Shown in pieces: positions 8,160 to 17,176 of a stretch of 64,000 nucleotides of DNA. Numbering within the stretch: position 1 is the first letter of the stretch; the number at the start of each line of letters is the position of its first letter. Source of the DNA: an uncultured Pelagibacteraceae bacterium. Lineage in GTDB: Bacteria > Pseudomonadota > Alphaproteobacteria > Pelagibacterales > Pelagibacteraceae. The position numbers and the translations under genes are program-made. A model generated the notes under the pieces. It had not been told where the DNA came from. It searched no databases and saw only the letters and a list, made by a program, of their open reading frames with translations. Location: assembly GCA_902628275.1 (NCBI GenBank), contig CACOMI010000001.1:87226-151225 (forward strand). The letters are read 5' to 3'.

Positions 8160-9497
8160 ATGAATGAAATTATAAATTTATCGGTAGAAAATCTAACTAA
8201 TAAAATTAGAAATTCTCAAATCTCATCAGTTGAAATATGCGAAGCTTACATAGAAAGAATTAATAAATTTGAAAAAGAAATAAATGCCTGGGCATTTTTT
8301 GACAAAGAACTTTTATTAGAAAAAGCAAAAGAGTCAGATGAGTATAGAAAATCTGGAAAACCAATTGGGCCTCTTCACGGAATTCCCATAGCAGTAAAAG
8401 ATATTGTTGGAACTTTAGATATGCCTACTGAATGTGGAACTTCAATTAGAAAAGGTAAATCATACTCACAAAATGCAGAAATAATTGATTTGTTGCATTC
8501 ATCTGGAGCAATTGTGATGGGAAAAACAGTTACTACTGAATTAGCATATTTAAATCCATCTAAAACGAAAAACCCTCACGACTATAAAAGAACTCCAGGT
8601 GGTTCATCGAGTGGCTCTGCTGCTGTAATTGCATCTTTTATGGCTCCACTTTCAATAGGATCACAAACTGGTGGCTCTATTATAAGACCAGCATCTTATT
8701 GTGGAGTAGTTGGATACAAACCTTCTTATGGATTAATTTCAAGAAATGGTGTTTTAAAAACTTCAGAGAAACTAGATCATTTAGGAGTATTTGGAAAATC
8801 AGTAGAAGACGTAGCTTACCTTGCAAAAGAATTGATCAAGATTGACTCTCATGATTCAGCTACTATTTATTACTCCTCTAACAATATGGTCGAAGAGGTA
8901 AAAAAGGGTCCATTGTATGAACCAAAATTCATTTTTTACAAAACAAAATTTTGGAAAACAATTGATAAAAAATCTAGAGAAGTTTTTGATTATTTTGTTA
9001 AATCCTTTAAAAAAAATATAGAAGTTCACGATACACCTTCATACTTTGATGACATACATAAATATCATAAAATTATTTACGAGACAGATCTAGCAAACAA
9101 CTTTAGTGACTATTACAAAAATTATAAAAAAAAACTGTCTAAAATAATGCAAAGTGCAATTTCAAATGGAAACAAACATTCTGCAAAAGAATATGCTGAG
9201 GCAATTGATTTTATGAAAAGAAGTTATGACTCTTATAGAGAAGTGTTTGAAGATTATCACGGCGTATTATCCCCATCGAGTCCTGGTGTTGCTCCAAAGG
9301 GATTAAAAAGCACTGGGTCAGCAGATTTTAATAGAGTTTGGTCTTATCTTGGTAATCCTTGTATTTCACTGCCTTTACTTCAAGGGGAAAATAATTTACC
9401 ATTAGGAATCCAAGTAATTGGTGAGAAATATGATGATAATCGTTTCTTAGCAGTTTCTAGTTGGCTTGAAAAAGAAAGTGAGAAATTTAATGAATAA
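8160..9497 (+). CDS. Amidase signature family hydrolase
   Basis: Cytoplasmic amidase of 445 residues, cleaving a C-N amide bond. The Ser-cisSer-Lys triad is visible: Lys80 in IPIAVKD, the cis-Ser in TPGGSSSGSAA (about 145-154), and nucleophile Ser173 in QTGGSII. The C-terminal half is more divergent. It follows dctM by 5 bp, so it may process the solute imported by TRAP-1. GatA is a possible alternative, but no gatB or gatC is present and the substrate-recognition region is unlike GatA. The specific substrate is unknown. Confidence 0.88.
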   Translation: MNEIINLSVENLTNKIRNSQISSVEICEAYIERINKFEKEINAWAFFDKELLLEKAKESDEYRKSGKPIGPLHGIPIAVKDIVGTLDMPTECGTSIRKGKSYSQNAEIIDLLHSSGAIVMGKTVTTELAYLNPSKTKNPHDYKRTPGGSSSGSAAVIASFMAPLSIGSQTGGSIIRPASYCGVVGYKPSYGLISRNGVLKTSEKLDHLGVFGKSVEDVAYLAKELIKIDSHDSATIYYSSNNMVEEVKKGPLYEPKFIFYKTKFWKTIDKKSREVFDYFVKSFKKNIEVHDTPSYFDDIHKYHKIIYETDLANNFSDYYKNYKKKLSKIMQSAISNGNKHSAKEYAEAIDFMKRSYDSYREVFEDYHGVLSPSSPGVAPKGLKSTGSADFNRVWSYLGNPCISLPLLQGENNLPLGIQVIGEKYDDNRFLAVSSWLEKESEKFNE

Positions 9498-9666
9498 AAT
9501 AATAACATTTATTGGTCTTTCATTTGCTATTTTCTTTCTTATCGGTTTAGCTACAACACTAACAAGATCAATGATGATTGGCTTTTTAGATGTTATTCCG
9601 GTTTATATACTGATGGCTTTGGCAATATCGATGATGCTGTACGAAGCCTTTTTTGACAAAAAATAA
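9490..9666 (+). CDS. Small two-helix membrane protein, unknown function
   Basis: A 58-residue protein starting at ATG 9490 and overlapping the amidase stop by 8 bp. It has two hydrophobic helices (about 4-24 and 34-52) joined by a short loop with one arginine, and ends DKK. A longer reading from TTG 9466 would lie inside the amidase and add a charged stretch before the first helix, so it was not used. Its place at the end of the TRAP-1/amidase operon suggests an accessory role, but I recognise no family. The tight overlap supports it being real. Confidence 0.6.
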   Translation: MNKIITFIGLSFAIFFLIGLATTLTRSMMIGFLDVIPVYILMALAISMMLYEAFFDKK

Positions 9667-9696
9667 TTCTTAACAAATCTTTTATTTACTACCTCT

Positions 9697-9799
9697 GATT
9701 GAATTAAATTATTATTCAATATTTTATTATAGACTTAGAGGCTCATTTGTAATTTAATCCTTTTAGTTAATTAACTAATACTAATAAGAGGAGATAAGA
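9697..9799 (+). promoter_or_regulatory. Conserved leader of the second TRAP binding-protein gene
   Basis: Counterpart of the leader at 4874-4971. Blocks are GATTGAAT (9697), TATAGACT (9728), CATTT (9744) and AGTTAATTAACTAATA (9765-9780). From 9728 to 9780 I count 38 of 53 bases identical to 4907-4959 without a gap. A 7-bp insertion then separates the 16-mer from the Shine-Dalgarno AGAGGAG and the ATG. It probably contains the promoter and a common 5' UTR element. Confidence 0.6.
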
Positions 9800-10936
9800 A
9801 TGATTAAAGAAAAAAAATCATTGAAGGCATCAAAATCACCTTCAAGACGAAAGTTCTTTAAAACTGCTGCTGCAACTGGTGTTGCTGCTGTAGCTGCATC
9901 ATCTTTAGCTGCTCCCGCTGTTGCCGCTGAAAGAGTTGAAGCTGCAATGGTAGCTACTTGGCCAAGAGATTTTCCTGGTCTAGGTACTGGTGCACAAAGA
10001 CTTGCAAAAAGAATAGCAGACATGAGTGATGGAAGAATTCAAGTTACTTATTATGCTGCAAATGAAAGAGTTAAAGCATTTGACTCATTTGACGAAGTTG
10101 CTTCTGGTAATTCACAAATGTACCATGGTGCAGATTACTATTGGGTTAAAAAGCATCCAGCTTTTGGTTACTTTACTGCAAGCCCATTTGGTTTCACTTA
10201 TTCTGAAATCAATGCTTGGATACATCATGCTGGTGGACAAGAACTTTGGGATGAATTGACCGATGATTTTGGTACTCAAAGTTTTATTGCCGGTAACACT
10301 GGTGTTCAAATGGGTGGATGGTTTAATAAAAAAATTAGATCAGCCAATGATTTAAAAGGTTTAAAAATGCGTATGCCAGGATTAGGAGGACAAGTTCTTG
10401 GTAAACTTGGTGGTTCTCCAATATCACTTCCAGGTGGACAAATTTATGAAAACCTTGTTTCAGGTGCAATTGATGCAACAGAATGGGTAGGCCCATGGAA
10501 TGACGAAGCTATGAAATTCCATGAAGCTGCAAAATATTACTACTATCCTGGTATGCACGAACCTGGTTCAATGTTGGCATGTGGTGTCAATAAATCTTGG
10601 TTTACAAGCTTAACTAAATCAGACCAAACGATAATTAAAACTGCTTGTGCATGGGCAGATGAAATTACAATGGCTGAGTACAATGCTAAGAATGGTGCTG
10701 CGTTAGCAAGATTAGTAAATGAAAATGGAGTTAAACTTGAGAAGTTTAATGACAAAGTTTACGATGCTTTTGCTAAAGGTGCACAAGAGGTCTATGACGA
10801 AGTTCAACAGCACAGCGATCTTGCTGCGAGAGTACATAAAGCTTTCGTTAAAGCTAGAAAAGAGATTGGTGCTTGGACTAACTTGTCAGACTCACCATAC
10901 ATTAGTCAAAGAAATAGAGCTTTAGGAATTAGTTAA
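9800..10936 (+). CDS. dctP: TRAP transporter solute-binding protein, DctP family, Tat-exported (TRAP-2)
   Basis: Periplasmic receptor of the second TRAP system, 378 residues. The Tat signal (PSRRKFFK at 14-21, likely cleavage after AVAA near 43) is nearly the same as in the TRAP-1 receptor, while the mature parts diverge strongly. The ligand-clamp arginine is probably Arg191 (LKMRMPG), followed by ATEWVGPW with Trp229, the usual motif of the FcbT1/mannitol-chloroaromatic branch. A terminator-like hairpin and dctQ-dctM follow. The ligand is likely an organic acid anion, but its identity is not visible. Confidence 0.9.
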   Translation: MIKEKKSLKASKSPSRRKFFKTAAATGVAAVAASSLAAPAVAAERVEAAMVATWPRDFPGLGTGAQRLAKRIADMSDGRIQVTYYAANERVKAFDSFDEVASGNSQMYHGADYYWVKKHPAFGYFTASPFGFTYSEINAWIHHAGGQELWDELTDDFGTQSFIAGNTGVQMGGWFNKKIRSANDLKGLKMRMPGLGGQVLGKLGGSPISLPGGQIYENLVSGAIDATEWVGPWNDEAMKFHEAAKYYYYPGMHEPGSMLACGVNKSWFTSLTKSDQTIIKTACAWADEITMAEYNAKNGAALARLVNENGVKLEKFNDKVYDAFAKGAQEVYDEVQQHSDLAARVHKAFVKARKEIGAWTNLSDSPYISQRNRALGIS

Positions 10937-10962
10937 AGTAATATTTAAAATTGTTTAAAATT

Positions 10963-10986
10963 AGGGCCCTTTTTAGGGCCCTTTTT
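10963..10986 (+). terminator. Intrinsic terminator/attenuator between dctP and dctQ (TRAP-2)
   Basis: AGGGCCCT (10963-10970) repeats at 10975-10982. Because the octamer is self-complementary, the two copies form an 8-bp stem with a 4-T loop, followed by four more T. The position matches the TRAP-1 terminator, just after the binding-protein gene. Confidence 0.85.
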
Positions 10987-11009
10987 AATAAAATAAATTC
11001 ATTTAAATT

Positions 11010-11993
11010 ATGTTTTTGAAAAATAATTTATCATTCATAATAAGAATATTTAGCTACTCTATCTTAGCTACAACTTTTGTTTTTCTAGCAAATAATGTAT
11101 TGACTGTATGGTTTGATTGGCCAGGAGTAAAAAGTTTATTTTCACATTATGGCATGTTTGGATTTAAAAAATTAAGTAAGCCATTATCAGACTCGGTTTT
11201 AAACTTTGCCTTTTTGCAATTATTTTTTTATTTCATTTCAATATTGTGGGCAATTTTTTATGTAAAAAAATCAATAAATCAAACACTAACAGCGGACTCG
11301 GAAATTTTAAATAAAATCACAGCCTATATAATTCGCTCATCTTTTTGGGCCGTGCTACTTGTTGGTATTGCGGATTTAATTATCTCATTTTTGGTTGTTG
11401 AAAAATTAGTTGAACCATTATTTGGAGAATATTTAAAAATTAAATTAGTAGTTCCAGCTTTTAGGATTACATTTGTTCATTTTCCAATAATCATGTTATC
11501 ATTTGTGGTTGGATATTTTACGAGATCTGTTGGCTTTATATGGCTAGCAGTTCTTGTTGTAGGAAGTGAGTTTTTCATAGTATTATCAAGATTTATATTT
11601 GAATACGAACAAGCTTTTCAAGGTGACTTAGTTCGTTTCTGGTATTCAGCACTTTATTTATTTGCAAGTGCATATGCTTTAATTCATGAGGGGCATGTAA
11701 GAGTTGACGTTTTATATACAGGATTTAGTGAACGTAAAAAAGCATGGACTAATTCAATAGGATCTTTGATTTTAGGTATTCCTTTATGTTTAATAGTCTT
11801 ATTTTTGGGAATGGGTGGAAAAGCAAGTATTATTAATGGTCCTGTTATTTCTTTCGAAATTACACAACAAGGATCAAACGGATTATATCTACTTTATTTG
11901 ATGGCAGTGTATTTGGCTGTATTTGCTGTTTCAATGTTAATTCAATTTACTAGCTACTTTATGAGCAGTAGTGACAAACTTTTGAAAAATTAA
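11010..11993 (+). CDS. dctQ: TRAP transporter small permease, DctQ family, enlarged (TRAP-2)
   Basis: DctQ subunit of the second system, 327 residues instead of the usual 160-200. The C-terminal half carries the DctQ fold with EGHVRVDVLY at about 226-235. The N-terminal ~160 residues add about four hydrophobic helices (near 8-28, 63-85, 109-130 and 150-165). Three bases separate its stop from dctM. The enlargement goes with an enlarged partner DctM, as in the branch whose two membrane subunits are both long. Function of the extra helices is unknown. Confidence 0.85.
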   Translation: MFLKNNLSFIIRIFSYSILATTFVFLANNVLTVWFDWPGVKSLFSHYGMFGFKKLSKPLSDSVLNFAFLQLFFYFISILWAIFYVKKSINQTLTADSEILNKITAYIIRSSFWAVLLVGIADLIISFLVVEKLVEPLFGEYLKIKLVVPAFRITFVHFPIIMLSFVVGYFTRSVGFIWLAVLVVGSEFFIVLSRFIFEYEQAFQGDLVRFWYSALYLFASAYALIHEGHVRVDVLYTGFSERKKAWTNSIGSLILGIPLCLIVLFLGMGGKASIINGPVISFEITQQGSNGLYLLYLMAVYLAVFAVSMLIQFTSYFMSSSDKLLKN

Positions 11994-11996
11994 AAT

Positions 11997-14648
11997 ATGG
12001 AACATTTATTTTTAGCTTTACTAGTAATTATCATGATAGGAGCATTGGCTTCTGGTTTTCCAGTGGCTTTTGCTTTACCTGGTTCAGCGATCATTTCAAT
12101 AGGTCTCGCGGCTTTTTTTGGATATATTTTTGAAGGAGATGTAAGCGCTTATTACGCAACAGATGGTCCTAAAGAGTGGTTAACTGCAGGAATTACAAAT
12201 TTCAGGAGTAACTATTGGGATGTTGAAACAGATACATTAATCGCTATTCCGTTATTTATCTTTATGGGGATTATGCTCCAAAAATCTAAGATAGCCGAAG
12301 ATCTTTTGGTAACAATGGGACAACTGTTCGGACCAATTCCAGGAGGATTGGGTATTTCAGTAATTTTTGTTGGAGCTTTACTCGCAGCAACCACAGGTAT
12401 AGTTGGAGCAACAGTTATTGCGATGGGATTAATTTCATTGCCAACCATGTTAAATAATAAATATGATAAAAGTCTTGCGAGTGGTATCGTTTGTTCATCA
12501 GGAACTTTGGGTCAAATAATACCCCCGTCAATAGTATTAATTATTATTGCAGATCAATTAGCTAGTGCAGCTGATGTAGCTAATACAATTCGACAGACGG
12601 ATTATAAAATTTTAACAGGTGAATTTAACATGCCTGGGGAGTTTAGAGTAGGATCTACTAGTGCTGGAGATATGTTTTTAGGAGCATTATTACCTGGATT
12701 AGTTTTGGTTGGATTATACATGCTATATGTTTTTGTTTTTGCAAGAATAAACCCAAAGGCCGCACCACCAGTAGCATTTAAAGGAAATTTTGATTTTAAA
12801 TTTTGGATAAAAGTTATCGGAGTAATAATTCCACCTCTTGCATTAATATTTGCTGTGCTTGGATCTATACTAATGGGTATTGCTACTGTAAATCAGGCTG
12901 GTTCTATTGGAGCAATTGGTGCAACTATGATGGCAGGATATCGTCTCCATAAAGGAAGGAAAGATGCGTATTACCCAATAATAATCTCAGTTATTTCAGT
13001 GATACCAATATTTTTTCTGGCAAAAAATTATAACTTAAATATTAAAGCTACGGACACTAGAGATCTTACAGCAATATTAATTACAGGTTTTTTTACATTC
13101 ACATTTTTAATAGGTATCGTATGGAGTTTCTGGAGATCCTATAAAATTGAAAATGTCTTGAAAGAAGTCGTTACAGAAACTTGCGTTACTACTTCGATGG
13201 TATTCATAATTCTTTTAGGAGCAGCAATGCTTACCTCTGGTTTTAGAGCTTTTGGAGGTGAGGAATTAGTGAGAGATTTTTTGCAAGATTTACCTGGAGG
13301 TTTCTGGACACAGTTTATTGTAGTAATGGCTGTAATTTTTCTATTAGGTTTTTTTCTTGATTTCATTGAAATTGCAGTAGTAGTTGTCCCAATTATTGCT
13401 CCAATATTATTAGCTGAACCGGGTGCAAATGTAAGCGCTATTTGGCTAGGGGTTATGATTGGAGTTAATTTACAAACATCTTTCTTAACCCCACCATTTG
13501 GGTTTGCATTATTTTACTTAAAAGGAGTTGCATCAAAACTTGTTACTACTTTGAACATTTGGAAAGGAGTTGTTCCTTTCATAATTCTTCAACTTATTGG
13601 TCTTGGTATTGTTGGTTTTTATCCATCACTAGTTAACTATTTGCCAGCAAGAACGTATTTGACTTCCAATGTAGCTCCTCCACCCATGAATCCAAAATTA
13701 CAGTACTGCTTACAGGAGTATAAATTTGCTATTTACAACAATAGTGAAAATGAAATTAAAAATGCCATAAATGATTTCCAGAAACTAATACCTACAAATT
13801 TACCAGTTGATAAATTAGATATATTTGAAGAACATTTTGATAACGCACTTGGAACTTTTGCAATCGTTCAAAAACTTCAAAAAACTGAGAAAGAATATGA
13901 ATTATTTGCAGAGGATTATCGAGATTTACATTTTTCAGTAAGGAAAAAACAAAAGAAAATAAGAAAAATTGAGGATAAAATTAAAAAATTAAAATCAGAA
14001 ATAAGAAATTTAGATAAAGATGATGTATCTAATAAAAATAAATTAGAGCTTAAAATAGAAAATTACAAATTAGAAATTACTGAACTTACAGATGAAATAC
14101 CACAAACTTGGAAATCTCAAAATAAAGAATTTGAAATACTTAAAAAAGCAAAAAATACTAGAACAAAACGTTATAGAAAAAATGTTGACGAGGCCTATGA
14201 TAATTTAGATCAAATAGCATTGTTTATAAAAGACCACGAAAAGTTAAAAAATCTTTCATCTGAAATTAAAGACTTAAAATATTCTTTAAATAATAAAGAT
14301 TATGAAAATTCAATTTCAATAATAGATAATCTTTTTGAAAAATTAAGTGAAATTTCAGGTGCAGATGAATTTGCCAATAAATTAGACGATTTAATAACTG
14401 TTATAGACAATGATGAAATCGATGAACAAAAGTTATCTCTTGCTAGCTCAGAAACTTTTAATTTATATGACCAAGAGGTTTCGTGGAGAGAAGATGCTAA
14501 CAAAAATTTATTACCTCAGTTAATGCAATATAATGAAGTTATAAAAAATAATATTGGATTAAGACTTCAGTCACGATTGACTAAAGAACAAGCTAAATTT
14601 GTTGCGAGATGCAACTCAGTGCATAGAGATATATCATTAAACTTTTAA
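11997..14648 (+). CDS. dctM: TRAP transporter large permease DctM with C-terminal coiled-coil extension (TRAP-2)
   Basis: 883 residues. The first ~555 form the DctM transport domain (TTGIVGATVIAMG, GTLGQIIPPS, LQTSFLTPPFGFALFYLKG) with longer loops than TRAP-1 DctM. After VAPPPMNPK (about 557-565) there is a ~320-residue soluble tail with no hydrophobic segment. It is rich in Lys, Glu, Asn and Ile, with clear coiled-coil heptads at roughly 640-720 and more helices at 740-800. No stop interrupts the junction, so this is a single reading frame. The tail is probably cytoplasmic. It ends exactly where the convergent reductase gene ends. Tail function is unknown. Confidence 0.88.
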   Translation: MEHLFLALLVIIMIGALASGFPVAFALPGSAIISIGLAAFFGYIFEGDVSAYYATDGPKEWLTAGITNFRSNYWDVETDTLIAIPLFIFMGIMLQKSKIAEDLLVTMGQLFGPIPGGLGISVIFVGALLAATTGIVGATVIAMGLISLPTMLNNKYDKSLASGIVCSSGTLGQIIPPSIVLIIIADQLASAADVANTIRQTDYKILTGEFNMPGEFRVGSTSAGDMFLGALLPGLVLVGLYMLYVFVFARINPKAAPPVAFKGNFDFKFWIKVIGVIIPPLALIFAVLGSILMGIATVNQAGSIGAIGATMMAGYRLHKGRKDAYYPIIISVISVIPIFFLAKNYNLNIKATDTRDLTAILITGFFTFTFLIGIVWSFWRSYKIENVLKEVVTETCVTTSMVFIILLGAAMLTSGFRAFGGEELVRDFLQDLPGGFWTQFIVVMAVIFLLGFFLDFIEIAVVVVPIIAPILLAEPGANVSAIWLGVMIGVNLQTSFLTPPFGFALFYLKGVASKLVTTLNIWKGVVPFIILQLIGLGIVGFYPSLVNYLPARTYLTSNVAPPPMNPKLQYCLQEYKFAIYNNSENEIKNAINDFQKLIPTNLPVDKLDIFEEHFDNALGTFAIVQKLQKTEKEYELFAEDYRDLHFSVRKKQKKIRKIEDKIKKLKSEIRNLDKDDVSNKNKLELKIENYKLEITELTDEIPQTWKSQNKEFEILKKAKNTRTKRYRKNVDEAYDNLDQIALFIKDHEKLKNLSSEIKDLKYSLNNKDYENSISIIDNLFEKLSEISGADEFANKLDDLITVIDNDEIDEQKLSLASSETFNLYDQEVSWREDANKNLLPQLMQYNEVIKNNIGLRLQSRLTKEQAKFVARCNSVHRDISLNF

Positions 14649-15665
14649 TTACTTAGTAATCTGATCGATTATTTTTGATCTTTTATATAAACCAAGCTTT
14701 TCTGCTTTAGATTTTAATTTTTCGTATTCTGATTTCAAACTTTCTGTTTTTATATTAACTTTATTTCCAATCTCAATAAGAGAACCAACAATTGGGTCAA
14801 TTTCTAAAGAACGTTTAGCATATAAGTCTTGGGTTGTTGATGGTTTATGATCCTTAATAGAAATTGCTGCATTAATTCTGTGATCAATAGAAACATTAAA
14901 TCTTACGCCAATTTTTTCACCGACATTTTGGCATTCTTCCATCATTTTTCTTACAATTTTTAATAACTCTGGGTCATTTCCAATTTCATCCAAAGTTTTA
15001 TCATAGAGTGCGCTGATGATATTAAATGAACAATTTCCCCAAAGTTTTATCCATATTTCATCCCTTAAATTAGTTTTCTGTGGAGCTTTTAATCCACCTG
15101 CAATTAATAAATCAGCTATTACTTTAAGTCTTTCTGATTTTGAGCCATCTGGTTCACCTAAGGTAAATCTTTCACCACCATTATGTTTGATTATTCCTGG
15201 CTGGGTTATTTCAGCAGCTGGATAAACAACACAACCAATAGCTTTTGAAGGATTTAAATTCCTCCATATTTTACCTTCGGGATCTACGCTGTCTATGTGT
15301 TGGTTATCTAAGTTAGTTCCAGTGTTTGCTTTATAAAAATACCACCAAGGGAGTCCATTCACAGCTGATACAATTGAAGTTTTTTCTCCAATAATATGTT
15401 TAAGGGAATCTACTATATTTGAAATAACGTGAGCTTTTACTGAAATAAATATATAGTCTTGAACATCTAATGTTTTTGGATCATCAGTTACTTTTAATTT
15501 AAAATTTTCAGAACTACCTTCCTTAATTAATGTCAATCCATTCTCTTCAATCGCTTTTTTATGTGGACCTCTTGCTATCAGAGATAAATCTACATTTGTT
15601 TTACTTAAACAAGCTGCTAAATATCCTCCAATAGATCCTGCACCAAATATACAAACTTTTGTCAT
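14649..15665 (-). CDS. 2-dehydropantoate 2-reductase family protein (PanE/ApbA-like)
   Basis: NADPH-dependent ketoacid reductase family, 338 residues. An N-terminal Rossmann motif GAGSIGG (8-14) binds the cofactor, and the C-terminal helical domain has IWIKLWGNCSFN, where the lysine matches the PanE catalytic lysine. It is longer than E. coli PanE (303). Its start overlaps the stop of the upstream ligase gene by one base, so it ends a three-gene minus-strand operon with a CoA ligase and a gamma-glutamyltransferase. That company makes a catabolic ketoacid reductase as likely as true pantothenate synthesis. Family is firm; substrate is open. Confidence 0.8.
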   Translation of the reverse strand: MTKVCIFGAGSIGGYLAACLSKTNVDLSLIARGPHKKAIEENGLTLIKEGSSENFKLKVTDDPKTLDVQDYIFISVKAHVISNIVDSLKHIIGEKTSIVSAVNGLPWWYFYKANTGTNLDNQHIDSVDPEGKIWRNLNPSKAIGCVVYPAAEITQPGIIKHNGGERFTLGEPDGSKSERLKVIADLLIAGGLKAPQKTNLRDEIWIKLWGNCSFNIISALYDKTLDEIGNDPELLKIVRKMMEECQNVGEKIGVRFNVSIDHRINAAISIKDHKPSTTQDLYAKRSLEIDPIVGSLIEIGNKVNIKTESLKSEYEKLKSKAEKLGLYKRSKIIDQITK

Positions 15666-17176
15666 TAATTATTTAAACCAAATTTTTTTGCTAAAACATT
15701 TCTCTGTAATTTTCCAGTTGCACCTTTTGGAATTTCATCCACAAAAAAAATTTTTTTTGGAATTTTGAATTTTGCTAATTTTTCTTGAGCATATTTTAAT
15801 ACATCGTTTTCAGAACATATCTCACCAGTTTTAATTATTATTGCACTAGCTATATTTTCACCAAGCATTTTGTCTTCATACCCAAAACATACAGCTTGGT
15901 CTATTAATGGATGATCCATTAAAACATTATCCACTTCTAATGGAGAAATTTTTTCTCCGCCTTTGTTAATTATTTCTTTTAATCTTCCTGAAATTTTTAA
16001 ATATCCATCTTTATCAAAATACCCTTGATCACCAGTTCTAAACCAACCATTTGTAAAACTTGTTTTATTTGCCTCTTCATTATTCTCATAGCCAAGAGTT
16101 ACGTTTTCACCTTTTATACATACCTCGCCCTCTTCACCTTGTTTCATTATGTCCCCATTTTCGTTCATTATGCATACCTCTGGACCCGCTGGAAGGCCAA
16201 CAAATCCTGCCTTTTGTTGCTTTGGTGGCAACGGATTAGATGTCATTTGATGTGTTGCTTCAGTCATTCCATATGCTTCAATAACAGGACAATTAAAAGC
16301 TTCGTTTAATTCTTTGAAAACAACAGGAGGTAGTGAAGCCGAAGAGGATCTTATTAATCTTAAATTTAACTTTTTTGCTACTTCTCTATTTTTATTTGCT
16401 CTTAATAAAATTGCTTGATGCATTGTAGGTACACCTGAATACCAAGTAATTTTTTCTGAATTAGCCAAGTCAAGAAACTTTAATGCATTAAAACCATTAG
16501 ATGCACATACTGATGCGCCAACTTTCATTGAGGTTGCTAAAACCGCGATAAGGCCATGAATATGAAATAAAGGCATGATATTTAAACAATGATCATTATT
16601 TGAAAGATTTAAACTTTTTGAAATATTTTCAGAAGAGGAATAAATATTATTATTTGACAGTGGAACAATTTTTGGTCTAGATGTAGTTCCTGAAGTATGA
16701 AGGACTAAAGCTTCGTCATTCTCATTTGGTGATAAATAATCACTTTTACTATCAAATAAGTCAAACAAACCTTCAGGTTGATCCTTATGAGTTTTTAATT
16801 CACAAATCTCTATATTTAATTTTTTTGCGACTTCTACTGATGGATTATTTGAATTTTTCTCAACAATAATTATTTTAGGATTTAAATCTTTTAGATAAAA
16901 CTCATATTCTTCTGATTTATATGATGGATTAAGAGGAGCAGCAGACATATAGCTTGAAATTCCCAAGAAACTAGTGGCCATGGCTGGTCCATTTGGCAAA
17001 ACTATTGCCGCTCTATCTTTATTGCTTAATCCAGTACTCGATAATTGTTTTGAAATATCCTCAATAAATGTTTTTAAATCTTTGAAACTAATTTTTGAAC
17101 TACTCTCTGACGAAATCGCAACTTTGTCATTATCCGTATTTTCAAAAATTTTCTTAACAATTCTTTTTGATGACAT
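15665..17176 (-). CDS. Acyl-CoA synthetase (AMP-forming), oxalyl-CoA synthetase/AAE3-like
   Basis: Adenylate-forming CoA ligase, 503 residues, cytoplasmic. Motifs are LHTSGTTSRPK (159-169, ATP phosphate loop), YGMTEATHQMTSNPLPP (adenine and acyl pocket), the hinge GRLKEIINKGGEKISP, and the catalytic lysine Lys489 in GATGKLQRN. The TEATHQMTSNPLPP segment strongly recalls plant AAE3 and yeast Pcs60 oxalyl-CoA synthetases, so a small dicarboxylate such as oxalate is the best guess. It is directly adjacent to the gamma-glutamyltransferase gene and overlaps the reductase gene. Substrate is inference from remembered sequences. Confidence 0.82.
   Translation of the reverse strand: MSSKRIVKKIFENTDNDKVAISSESSSKISFKDLKTFIEDISKQLSSTGLSNKDRAAIVLPNGPAMATSFLGISSYMSAAPLNPSYKSEEYEFYLKDLNPKIIIVEKNSNNPSVEVAKKLNIEICELKTHKDQPEGLFDLFDSKSDYLSPNENDEALVLHTSGTTSRPKIVPLSNNNIYSSSENISKSLNLSNNDHCLNIMPLFHIHGLIAVLATSMKVGASVCASNGFNALKFLDLANSEKITWYSGVPTMHQAILLRANKNREVAKKLNLRLIRSSSASLPPVVFKELNEAFNCPVIEAYGMTEATHQMTSNPLPPKQQKAGFVGLPAGPEVCIMNENGDIMKQGEEGEVCIKGENVTLGYENNEEANKTSFTNGWFRTGDQGYFDKDGYLKISGRLKEIINKGGEKISPLEVDNVLMDHPLIDQAVCFGYEDKMLGENIASAIIIKTGEICSENDVLKYAQEKLAKFKIPKKIFFVDEIPKGATGKLQRNVLAKKFGLNN

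Noticed and set aside
9466-9489. TTG start giving a 66-residue form of the small membrane protein
   Set aside because: It would lie deeper inside the amidase gene; ATG 9490 gives a clean two-helix protein.
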